Part shown: in pieces, positions 20,618 to 28,790 of the stretch
Numbering within the stretch: position 1 is the first letter of the stretch
How the letters are laid out: every line of letters starts with the position of its first letter
Assembly: GCA_030068145.1 (NCBI GenBank)
Contig: JAPJBO010000219.1
Coordinates: 62,001 to 126,000, forward strand
DNA: 64,000 nt
Source: Diplonema papillatum
Taxonomy: Eukaryota; Euglenozoa; Diplonemea; Diplonemida; Diplonemidae
Direction of reading: 5' to 3'
Translations under genes and position numbers: made by a program
The notes under the pieces: model-generated
The model's database searches: none
The model's input: only the letters and a program-made list of their open reading frames with translations
What the model was told of the DNA's origin: nothing

Positions 20618-22285
20618 ATGCCTTACAGTTGGGAATATTGCCCGGATTGCGAGGACTTGTCCTGGTTCTGGAGAGTATGGTTGGTTGTGCGATTCGTTTC
20701 GTACTTGGTCCACCAATTTTGTTTTTGGAGCTGGGTACGCGAGGTCGACATTCTGACTTGCATAGAGTGCCGACCCACGTCTGACTCCGACATGCAGTAT
20801 AACATCAGCACGTTTTCCCTGAGTTTCAACAACGAGTCCGAGGAAGTCGGTGATTACGGAAACAGCGAACGCTTTCAGTACATGAGCGTGGTCGCGGTAG
20901 GCTTTGGCATTAGGATGTCGGTGTTGTGGGCCTTGGTCTTACTCGCATTGGCGGCTATTCCGTTTACCCGTATTAGTTCTGCCTTCGTGGCCGTTCTAAG
21001 CGTGCTGCATCTCGTGTTTATCCTGCCGTACATTGTGGCGACGGTCGGAGTGTACCGCACCATCCAAGAAATGCGCGCAACAGCAGAAGGCACTGTCGTG
21101 GCAGGTCCTGTCTTTGCCATATTCCTCGTAGCCACAATCACTTATTGGGCAATCGGGCCGTCGGCGGAGTGGTCCGTGTGCTCACTATGGCGGTGGGTGT
21201 TTGGCGAGCAAGATGAATCCGAGGGTGAGTGCCTGCTCTCAGCGGGTTGCGAAGAGGGCATGGAGGAGGTGGAGATGGACGACGGGAGATGGTCGCCTTA
21301 TGATGAGGACGTCCGGACCGATGCGCGGCCTGGCGCGGCGTGGGAGAAGGAGGACATGGACGACGGGAGATGGACGCATTATGGTGGGACCGGAGCACGA
21401 CCTGGCGCGGCGTGGGTGACAGAGGAGATGGACGACGGGCAATGGACGCGTCACGACGAGGACGTCCAGACCGATGCGCGACCTGGCGTGGAGTGGAATA
21501 AAGAGGAGATGGACGATGGGAGATGGACGCATTATGTTGGGACCGGGGCACGACCTGGCGCGGCGTGGGCGACGGAGGAGATGGACGACGGGCAATGGAC
21601 GCGTCACGACGAAGACGTCCAGACCGATGCTCGACCTGGCGTGGAGTGGAATAAAGAGGAGATGGACGATGGGAGATGGACGCATTATGTTGGAACCGGA
21701 GCACGACCTGGCGCGGCGTGGGCGACGGAGGAGATGGACGACGGGCAATGGACGCGTCATGATGAGGACGTCCGGACCAATGCGCGACCTGGCGCGGCGT
21801 GGGAGAAGGAGGAGATGGACGATGGGAGATGGACGCAGCATGGTGGGACCGGAGCACGACCTGGCGCACCATCGGAGAACGAGGAGATGGGCCACTCCCG
21901 ACGGTCCTTGCCCCCCTCTGCGGGGAACACCGCGGAAGTGTTGGGAGTTGGTGCCCATGCCCGCGCCGTCCGCCGCCGACGCCTTCTTTCCTGCTCCTCA
22001 ACTGGATCCCGCACCGTCGGCGCCGCCGATGCGACATCGCCACGGATTCAAGGCCAGAAGGAGTGCGAGGAGTTAGCGACCATGTCCGCGTTGTCGGTGC
22101 CGCAGATGCCTTCCCGCGCGGGGCCTCCCCAGCGGCTCATCAATTGGGGAGCCGGCAACGACGTGGCTCCTCAACTGGATCGACGACTCTTGCACCAAAT
22201 TACTGCAGGGCAGGCGAAGCAGCCCTTGTCCACTTCCGGAGCCAAGATCAGCCCGATTAAAGACCACGACCTCCCCGGCCGTTAA
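20618..22285 (+). CDS. multipass membrane protein with acidic tandem-repeat tail
   Basis: 555 aa from the ATG at 20618, right after the conserved leader block. The N-terminal ~200 residues hold a CPDC motif (residues 8-11), a Trp-rich hydrophobic stretch and three to four membrane segments (VWLVVRFVSYLVHQF, WALVLLALAAIPFT, AFVAVLSVLHLVFILPY, GPVFAIFLVATITYW). From about residue 217 it switches to a hydrophilic repeat of ~21-residue units with the core EEMDDGRWTHY ... ARPGAAW; two unit types alternate, giving a 42-residue higher-order period. The repeat tail is probably cytoplasmic or extracellular and may bind a partner. After residue ~430 the tail becomes Arg/Ser-rich and may include non-coding read-through. 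No family is recognised. Confidence 0.65.
   Translation: MPYSWEYCPDCEDLSWFWRVWLVVRFVSYLVHQFCFWSWVREVDILTCIECRPTSDSDMQYNISTFSLSFNNESEEVGDYGNSERFQYMSVVAVGFGIRMSVLWALVLLALAAIPFTRISSAFVAVLSVLHLVFILPYIVATVGVYRTIQEMRATAEGTVVAGPVFAIFLVATITYWAIGPSAEWSVCSLWRWVFGEQDESEGECLLSAGCEEGMEEVEMDDGRWSPYDEDVRTDARPGAAWEKEDMDDGRWTHYGGTGARPGAAWVTEEMDDGQWTRHDEDVQTDARPGVEWNKEEMDDGRWTHYVGTGARPGAAWATEEMDDGQWTRHDEDVQTDARPGVEWNKEEMDDGRWTHYVGTGARPGAAWATEEMDDGQWTRHDEDVRTNARPGAAWEKEEMDDGRWTQHGGTGARPGAPSENEEMGHSRRSLPPSAGNTAEVLGVGAHARAVRRRRLLSCSSTGSRTVGAADATSPRIQGQKECEELATMSALSVPQMPSRAGPPQRLINWGAGNDVAPQLDRRLLHQITAGQAKQPLSTSGAKISPIKDHDLPGR
21265..21890 (+). repeat. coding minisatellite in membrane-protein gene
   Basis: Units of ~63-66 bp (GAGATGGACGACGGGCAATG, GACGAGGACGTCC, GCGCGACCTGGCGCGGCGTG) repeat about nine times in frame, encoding the EEMDDG ... 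ARPGAAW repeat. Alternating unit types show expansion in pairs. Confidence 0.85.
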
Positions 22286-23187
22286 AAAGGTCGTATCGCC
22301 AGCACTCGTTTCAACCCGCTGGGTACATGCCGCCATCTGGGTACCCCTCGACCGCACCACCCCACGACTGGACTGCCCCGGTCCGCCTCGCCGCATACAC
22401 GCGCCCCACGACACCTCTCTCTCCCTCTCTCTCTTTCTCTCTCGACATCTCGACACACGTCCATTTCCGTTGCGTGCAGGACTCTGCATTTTGGCGGGCT
22501 TTTTACCCGGAAGTCTCTTCCGGCCGAACCTAGCATTGGTCACTGTGTTCATTCCCGTGTCGATCTCAGGAAGTATTGGATTGGTTCTTCGGAGCTATAT
22601 TGGATTGGTTCTTCGGAGCTACGCCAGCTGTGCGAGGCGGAAAGAAAGATTTTGTAACAATAGCGTAACATTAGCGTGGCCATGTCGGCAGTTGCTGATA
22701 CTGAAGGATGTCGACTTCGTGCATGTACCTGCGGACTGCGTGTCGCAGGAAACCGAGAGACTGCCTGTACAACAAGGCATACCAAACAACCCTGAGAGGG
22801 TACATGGCCTCAGGTACCACTGGGTGCACCCTCCTGTTACCCTACAGGGGGAATACAGGGCAGGTTCTCACCACGTGCTCCCCACAGGCCACCTCCTCTT
22901 ACCATACCCATGCCAGGGCCCTCCGTATAGGGTCCCCACAGGGGGTCATATGCAGCGGGCCCGGCATTTAGCCCCTCAGAAACACCCGTGTCCGCATGGG
23001 ACCTCTCCTATGTAGGCAAAACCCCAAGTCCTGGAGCAAAAAAAGAAAAAAGAAAACAGCAAACAACAGCAAACAACAGCAAACAACTAGTGATTTATGA
23101 GGGGTTTGCGCGATACAATCTCTGGTATTGGGGAATCTCTGATTCGTCAGATTTTCCTCGGGTCCAGTCTGGTTTGAGTGACAAGAA
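22286..23187. other. no gene seen; (TC)n and short duplication
   Basis: A TC-rich microsatellite lies at 22410-22445 and a 25-bp tandem duplication (TATTGGATTGGTTCTTCGGA) at 22574-22622. From 22780 to 22990 the sequence is rich in GGTAC/CCACAGG motifs similar to tracts at 45460-45540 and 51500-51720. (AACAGCAAAC)n lies near 23060-23085. Confidence 0.45.
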
Positions 23188-23245
23188 ACCTGGTTGATCC
23201 CAGTAGTCATATGCTTGCTTCAAGGATTCAGCCATGAGAGTAAAT
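23184..23245 (+). rRNA. fragment resembling the 5' end of SSU rRNA
   Basis: AACCTGGTTGATCC, CAGTAGTCATATGCTTG and the following TCAAGGATTCAGCCATG match the universally conserved first ~55 bases of eukaryotic 18S rRNA with a missing TGC and several substitutions. The match stops after that, so this is a dead fragment and not an rRNA gene. It lies about 110 bases upstream of a SINE-A copy. Confidence 0.6.
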
Positions 23246-23353
23246 GGATTAACGGTGGGTCTGCAGACGTGGGGGTCACCCCCACCAGGGCATTAGCTTC
23301 CTGTTACCAGATTCCGTCCGGGGCCGGCGCAAAAGACCAAAGGATAAAGTGCA

Positions 23354-23579
23354 AATTACTCGAGGGACTGCCTTGTGCTCATTTCGAAGGAGGCTAGAGG
23401 GGGAGAAAACAATACAACTAAAGTGGGTCTTTGTTGTTGAACGCTTACGCCCGCCACTAAACCCAGATTTACCTGTGTTTCGTGTGGGCTATTATTTACC
23501 TCCTTTGATCTATCGCAACTGGCAGTCTTCTCAAGCATTTCCTACAAAGCAGGTGCTTATACAAAAAAAAAAAAAAAAC
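23354..23579 (+). repeat. SINE-A, near full-length copy
   Basis: Begins ATTACTCGAGGGACTGCC, passes CTCATTTCGAAGGAGGCTAG and GTTGAACGCTTACGCCCGCC, and ends GCAGGTGCTTATAC plus a run of A, the poly-A end expected of a retroposon. Other copies: 14921-15055, 26040-26118 with 30965-31013 (split), 46715-46945, 55440-56335 (split) and 58663-58800. No clear tRNA, 5S or 7SL head was identified. Confidence 0.8.
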
Positions 23580-23939
23580 GGGCTTGAAGGATAAAAAGTC
23601 TTAGGGGTCCGGGCAGAAGTGGGCGGCTGGGCAAGGCTTACGCTCAGCATGCTGAACGTAAGTGCAACTGATTTCAGCACGCTCGTCTTTTTGTTTCCTT
23701 TTGTACACATGCTGACTCAGTACGTGTATCCGTGATGAAATCAGTACGCCATCATCGACGAGACACACCGGTACACACAAGAAGAACCATGGAGAGTGGC
23801 AAGTGTATACTGTTACGACAGGTGAGCCCCCTATGCTCTATTTTTTTTAATAGTACATCTGTACTGACGGGAACATTTCCGGAACAACGGTTGCACATGA
23901 AAGAGAAAACGAAGCCAACGAAAATGTGCTAATACAGGA

Positions 23940-24040
23940 AACCCCCCCCCCCCCCCCCCCCCCCCCCCCAACCCACCAGTGCGGTGTTGAGCACATACCC
24001 ATTCCAAGCACGTTCTTGCAATCCCCCCCCCCCCAAACAT
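23940..24040 (+). repeat. R2 fragment between C-runs
   Basis: A C-run of ~27 is followed by ACCAGTGCGGTGTTGAGCAC and CAAGCACGTTCTTGCAATC, then another C-run. Only the R2 core survives. Confidence 0.6.
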
Positions 24041-24748
24041 TAAAAGATTTTCCCCCCAGAGAGGTTTATACCCTGTACACGCGAAGAACAAGAATCTTTT
24101 GCCTTATCATTTTCATCACCTTTGGTCAGTTGATGCTGATCGTCCTCGTTTATCAGTGCAAGCCCCAACTCCGGAAATGTTCGCCTGGGGGCAGCTACGT
24201 ACTGATTTTCAGTTGGTACCTAGCTCCAAAACAAAAGGACTGCGTAAGCCCTGGGCTCCGGTGCAGGGCAGCCATGTTGGGCTGGACCGAGTGTGCTGGG
24301 AGCAGGATCGAGGCTGAACTGGGACTGCTCATGGGGTCGGGCGTTCCACGCGCACACTGCCTCCCCTGGACATGAGATAGCGCACGGATCGCACGCGATC
24401 TCAAAGTATCCGAAAACATTTCCCCGCTGCGCGGGGGATTCTTTTCTCGTAGTGTTTTTCGGGTTCGTTTCCAGTTCTCAGGAAAACAATCCTTCATTCG
24501 GGCGGTTTGGTCCACTGAACGATTCACGGACCATGCAATGTTGCAGAACAATTCGCTTGTTCGATAGGCCTACAACTGCAGGCGGCTGACGACGTCACAA
24601 CAGGCAGATTGATGGATGTCGCATAAACGAATCGAACCGCGGTGCGTGTTCTGCAAGGTGTCGGGAGTTCAGAAAAGTAGCATATGGGACGGGATCTGAA
24701 AATCAGAAGCGAAACGAAGCTAATTCCACAGAAGCAGCACCAAAAGGA
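24041..24748. other. no gene seen
   Basis: A 149-codon frame (23926-24375) starts inside a C-run and has no exon-like bias or motif. Nothing else is supported. Confidence 0.35.
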
Positions 24749-24856
24749 AGGACCCCAGGGCTGGCTCCACCAGCTTTGGCACGACAGATTCTCTTGTTCT
24801 AGGAAGGACCCCAGGGCTGGCTCCACCAGCTTTGGCACGACAGATTCTCTTGTTCT
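24749..24856 (+). repeat. 53-bp tandem duplication
   Basis: GGACCCCAGGGCTGGCTCCA ... TTGGCACGACAGATTCTCTT occurs twice back to back with no visible difference, so the duplication is recent. Confidence 0.85.
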
Positions 24857-24990
24857 CTCTACTGGGGGCAGGACATTACGAAGTTGCACTCCAAAAAACC
24901 CCCCACGCAGCTCTAGCTGCCGAGTGCCCGGTCGTGAAGAAGATCCGCTACGACGGCTCCGCCGCGGTACCCGACCCGCTGAAGAATTGC

Positions 24991-25063
24991 GCCACGGACT
25001 GCCCAAGTCCGTGGCGTGGGGTAGCGCGGGGTGTCCACGGATTGACCGAGGACACCCCGCGCT
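24991..25063. repeat. two adjacent strong stem-loops
   Basis: GCCACGGACT-GCCCA-AGTCCGTGGC is a perfect 10-bp stem. AGCGCGGGGTGTCC pairs with GGACACCCCGCGCT across a 13-base loop, a perfect 14-bp stem. No run of T follows, so a terminator is unlikely. Confidence 0.75.
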
Positions 25064-25147
25064 AGTCGGCAATAGGCAACAAAGACACACGCACAAGCAC
25101 ACGTACTGCCACTATCGCAGATACCCAGGTTTCCATACCCGTATTGG

Positions 25148-25217
25148 TTAAAAAAAAGACGTACCGGAAAAAGTCACAAAACCTTCCACCACAGCCCGCA
25201 GGTACGTCTTTTTTTCG
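25148..25217. repeat. small inverted repeat
   Basis: AAAAAAGACGTACC and GGTACGTCTTTTTT flank about 40 bases. A second GGTACGTCTT follows at 25218. This may be a small MITE-like insertion. Confidence 0.55.
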
Positions 25218-25228
25218 GTACGTCTTAT

Positions 25229-26039
25229 TTCCGGTAAAGATCTCGGAGGGGTTATTTTCCCCCACTACTGATGCTCGGCTTCATACCGGAAAACCCCCAA
25301 ATAACAAAAATGAAACCCAAACTGTTTAACTTTCAAAAAAAAAAAAATGCAAAAACAAACAAGTCAACAAATCCCGGAGTTTCAAGCGAACTTTCACTCT
25401 AAAATACCGAAAAAATATATATATATATATCAAGCGGGCTTTGACTCTGAGCTCTCTCCTCTCTCAACCCTGGGGGTGTCGCGACTCGCCCCAGACTCGT
25501 CTTCACTCGCCCTGTCACTCGCCCTCACTCGCCCTTCACTCGCCCTCAGTATCATGCACGGCCATATTGTTGTGCCACTCAGGCGCCTTTAACCAAAAAT
25601 CTGGGCAAATACTCTTCAACCCCCAATAAAAATACTTTCAAGGAGAAACATGGTGTCATGGGGGGCGACACTGTTGACCGCACCTTAATTGAGTCGCGGT
25701 CGCCGATCCCCCAACCGCCAGCATCATGTACTTGATGCGACGCGGAACAAGTGCTGACAGCACCGCCCGGCGAATAGAGGGCCACAAAAGTGGCAAATCG
25801 ACCGGTCGGGGGGTCCTTAGCAGCCAATGGCCTGATGGCTGAGTGCACACCTAAGCAGGGCTGCATCCTCGCGTTGTAGCCGTGTTGTGTATCAGGCTTC
25901 GTGGGAGCCTGGTCAACTACCTCATCACAATAGGCGCAAACTTTTTCGACAGTGATTGGACAGTCGGGATGCCGGGGGCGTGTCTCCGTGAAGAAGAGAA
26001 AAGTAAAGCAAGAGGTGTACGGTTTTTTGTAATGCAAAG
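25229..26039. other. no gene seen; (AT)n
   Basis: GAGTTTCAAGCGAACTTT at about 25376 matches dispersed motifs at about 31198 (inverse), 37680 and 49205. An (AT)n stretch lies at 25414-25428 and CACTCGCCCT repeats at 25490-25545. No coding exon is recognised. Confidence 0.4.
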
Positions 26040-26118
26040 TAGCTTAGCGGTAAATCTAGGTTTAGTGGCGGGCGTAAGCGTTCAACAAAAAATACCCACT
26101 TTGTAGTTGTATTGTTTT
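26040..26118 (-). repeat. SINE-A copy, part left of YR element
   Basis: Minus-strand SINE-A sequence (GGTTTAGTGGCGGGCGTAAG ... TTGTAGTTGTATTGTTTT) stops at the YR element's left end. It resumes at 30965 with CTCCCCTCTAGCCTCC. No bases are visibly duplicated at the junction. Confidence 0.75.
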
Positions 26119-26256
26119 TCGGTGAGAAAAAACACGCAGTCTTTTTTCGCTTGGTCTTATTCTCCCAACAATATAGGTGAACACCCAAACACACACCTTC
26201 TCCCTTTCCGGTTTTTTGGCGCCACTGACCCGCAGGTCAGGGGAAAAAACTTCAAA

Positions 26257-27210
26257 ATGCCCCCGAAGGCGCAGGCGAGAAACGGGGATGAGCTTCTGGA
26301 ACGGGAGAAGAAGATGGAGGAGCTGGAGCGGTCTCTTAAAGAGCGCGAGGATAAGCTGAGGGAAGCTGAAGAGCGGCTGAGGGAGCAGCAGCAGCGGGGA
26401 AGAGCGCTGGAGGACCCAGAGGAACCGCGAGCGATACGAAGCAGGCCAGCACCCCTGCGTCCCGAAGCGTTGCTGCCGGGGCTGGGCGCTGATCGAGCGG
26501 GCACCATTTTCGACGCGTTTGAAGACGAGTATCCGGGTTTCTGGTCGAAGCTGGATCCGGATACGCTGCAGGAGCTGGCCCTAGTGAGCGACGAGAATGA
26601 GGCGTTGGATTTGCTGGACCAACAGGTGCCTCGCAGAAATAATGGAATGCCCGGCGAGGACGAAGACGAGGACGAAGACGATGACGACTTCCGGACGCTA
26701 GACGCGGCGTTTTGGAAGGACGCCCCGGTTGGGGTCAGAGGGTTTCTTCTCCTCGAAGGTGCGGTGTCGCGTCTATACCGTTTTCGCAGCAATCGAGAGC
26801 TGCAGGAAAGACGAGACGACGTCACGGCCAAAGTCCGAGAGCATTTGAGAATGCGGGGTCCGACGTCGGCCGCGCCGATGTGGATGCTGAAGTTGACGCG
26901 TCTGTTCAACGAATATGAACAACTACAAGCAATATACGACACGAGGAACCCGGCGGCGGGCCATGAGATGCGCGGCATCCAGGAGACGGCGCGACTCCCG
27001 AAACACGTTGCGGAGGCCCGTAGACGACTGAAGGCCGTTGTCAAGCAGCGCGGGAACGACCGGGTTGCGAACGCGAGGGGGCCGGCGGGGATCTGCCACA
27101 ATTTCCGCAATGGGCGTTGCGTTCGTGAGCGTTGTAGGTTCAGGCACGTGTCCGCTCCGCAAAGGACCTCCGGGCCAGCGTCGGCAAAGCGGAGCCCAAA
27201 AAACGATTGA
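26257..27210 (+). CDS. gag: Gag-like protein of YR retroelement
   Basis: 317 aa from the ATG at 26257. Residues about 10-55 are a charged coiled coil rich in E, K and R. Residues about 135-145 are a run of D/E. A CCCH-type zinc finger lies near the C-terminus (CHNFRNGRCVRERCRFRH, spacing CX7CX4CX3H), a likely RNA-binding element used in place of the usual CCHC knuckle. The stop is a UGA and the same frame stays open after it, straight into the recombinase ORF. The role as nucleocapsid is inferred from position and zinc finger. Confidence 0.75.
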   Translation: MPPKAQARNGDELLEREKKMEELERSLKEREDKLREAEERLREQQQRGRALEDPEEPRAIRSRPAPLRPEALLPGLGADRAGTIFDAFEDEYPGFWSKLDPDTLQELALVSDENEALDLLDQQVPRRNNGMPGEDEDEDEDDDDFRTLDAAFWKDAPVGVRGFLLLEGAVSRLYRFRSNRELQERRDDVTAKVREHLRMRGPTSAAPMWMLKLTRLFNEYEQLQAIYDTRNPAAGHEMRGIQETARLPKHVAEARRRLKAVVKQRGNDRVANARGPAGICHNFRNGRCVRERCRFRHVSAPQRTSGPASAKRSPKND

Positions 27211-27297
27211 CTCCCCTCCCAGGCGTCGTGGGAGGGAAGGATAGAGAAGTTCGAATCCGTTGCAATCGCAGCTTCGACGAGGAGGCAGAGGCTGTCG

Positions 27298-28134
27298 ATG
27301 GAGGGAACCCTGGAAAAGTTCTCACAAGTGGCAGGGCTTCGAGCGGCACCCGCTTCCCTACGGATCAGAGCGTTCGCGGCGGCTATGCTAGACGGAATGG
27401 GCGAGGCCCAGCTTGCTCGCTACACGACGCGAGAGGCAGGCAAGCGGGGCCGCCCAAGGACCGGGAAGATGCGCACTGTGTCGGTGGAACAGTACGTAAG
27501 CGTACTCGGATCGAGATGGGGTGTCCCACCGGCGGATCTGGCGACGACGAAGAGGGCCATCCTGAAACGCCGCTTGGAAAGGAGAGAGACGCCGAGTCAC
27601 GCACACCCACTGCGTTTGGAAGAAGCACGGAGCATCCTCGACGTCGTCTCGGGAGACGAGGAACTCGCGGCCGCGGCGATACTCCTTTGGAGTTGTGCGC
27701 TGAGGATGGCGGACCTCACTGCGCTGAGGCCGGGGGACGTTTCGATGCAGGCCCCGGGTGTAATCCGAATCACCTGGTGGACGTCGAAAGAGGCGAGTCT
27801 TCGGCTACACGAGTCGGAGGTAACGTACAAGCTCCCTCTGAACCTGGCGGCGAAGGTGAGGAGGTGGTTGGCGCACCGCGGGACGTTTGGCAAGGCAACC
27901 GCACCGACTTTGCTGCGGGCGGCAAAAAGCGTTGTTCCGGCTTGCTCCGGTCACAGCTGGAAGAGGGGTGCTCTACAGCACCTGGCGAGGGGCGGTGCCG
28001 ATTGGGAGGAGCTTCTGCTCCTTGCGAGACACGCATCGGTGACAACGCTGAGGCGTTATCTTTGGGGTTGCGTGACCCCAGACCACCGACGGACAGAAGG
28101 ACTGTCCGCGCATCTGCATGCGCCAGTGTTCTAG
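27298..28134 (+). CDS. tyrosine recombinase of YR retroelement
   Basis: 278 aa. The catalytic set is present: Arg in ALRMADLTALRPGDV, HSWKR (H-x-x-R), a second His in ARHASVTTLRRYLWG and the Tyr nucleophile in the same segment. The enzyme would cut and rejoin DNA to insert a circular cDNA. The first ATG is at 27298, but the frame is open back to the Gag UGA at 27208 (29 sense codons), so a Gag-stop-YR read-through product is possible. The whole ORF is overlapped by an open frame in the RT phase. Confidence 0.85.
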   Translation: MEGTLEKFSQVAGLRAAPASLRIRAFAAAMLDGMGEAQLARYTTREAGKRGRPRTGKMRTVSVEQYVSVLGSRWGVPPADLATTKRAILKRRLERRETPSHAHPLRLEEARSILDVVSGDEELAAAAILLWSCALRMADLTALRPGDVSMQAPGVIRITWWTSKEASLRLHESEVTYKLPLNLAAKVRRWLAHRGTFGKATAPTLLRAAKSVVPACSGHSWKRGALQHLARGGADWEELLLLARHASVTTLRRYLWGCVTPDHRRTEGLSAHLHAPVF

Positions 28135-28140
28135 CTTGTT

Positions 28141-28760
28141 CTGCAGAACGACCGCCTCCGCAGAGGCACCCTTTGTCAGAGGGAACGTGCTCCGCAGAGC
28201 AACCGCCTCCGCTGAGGTACCCCTTACCAGAGGGAAAACGCGCCAGAGAGCACCCGCCTCCGCAGAGGCACCCCTTGCCAGAGGGAAAACGCGCCACAGA
28301 GCGCCCGCCTCCGCAGAGGCACCCCTTGCCAGAGGGAATACGCGCCACAGAGCGCCCGCCTCCGCAGAGGCACCCCTTACCAGAGGGAACCAGCTCCGCA
28401 GAGCGACCGCCTCCGCAGAGGTACCCCTTGCCAGAGGGAAAACGCGCCACAGAGCGCCCGCCTCCGCAGAGGCACCCCTTGCCAGAGGGAATGCGTGCCA
28501 CAAAGCACCCGCTTCCGCAGAGGCAGCCCTTGCCAGAGGAAACCTGCTCCGCAGAGCAACCGCCTCCGCAGAGGTACCCCTTGTCAGAGGGAAAACGTGC
28601 CACAGAGCGCCCGCCTCCGCAGAGGCACCCCTTGCGAGAGGGAATGCGTGCCACAAAGCACCCGCCTCCGCAGAGGCACCCTTTTCGAGAGGAAACCTGC
28701 TCCGCTGAGCCACCGCCTCCGCAGAGGCAGCCGTTACCGAATGGAATCCGCTCCGCAGAG
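28141..28760 (+). repeat. 51-bp in-frame minisatellite between YR and RT
   Basis: About 12 units of GCCTCCGCAGAGGCACCCCT, TGCCAGAGGGAA and CGCGCCACAGAGC. The length is a multiple of three, so the RT frame stays open and would encode a 17-residue repeat with core PPPQRHPLPEG. This sits exactly between the recombinase stop and the first RT-phase ATG. Confidence 0.85.
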
Positions 28761-28790
28761 CGAGGCACAAATAGCCGTCCCTACACAGAG

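Noticed and set aside
21138-22043. 301-aa minus-strand ORF opposite the membrane-protein gene
   Set aside because: It is the antisense shadow of the coding minisatellite; the plus frame has the start, membrane segments and leader block.
23184-23350. rRNA operon or SSU rRNA gene
   Set aside because: Similarity ends after ~60 bases and the fragment has substitutions and a deletion in invariant positions.
27207-28134. N-terminal 310 residues of the RT-phase ORF
   Set aside because: This stretch is the shadow frame of the recombinase, begins at a TTG and lacks domains. I start RT/RH at the ATG 28791, while noting the frame is open.
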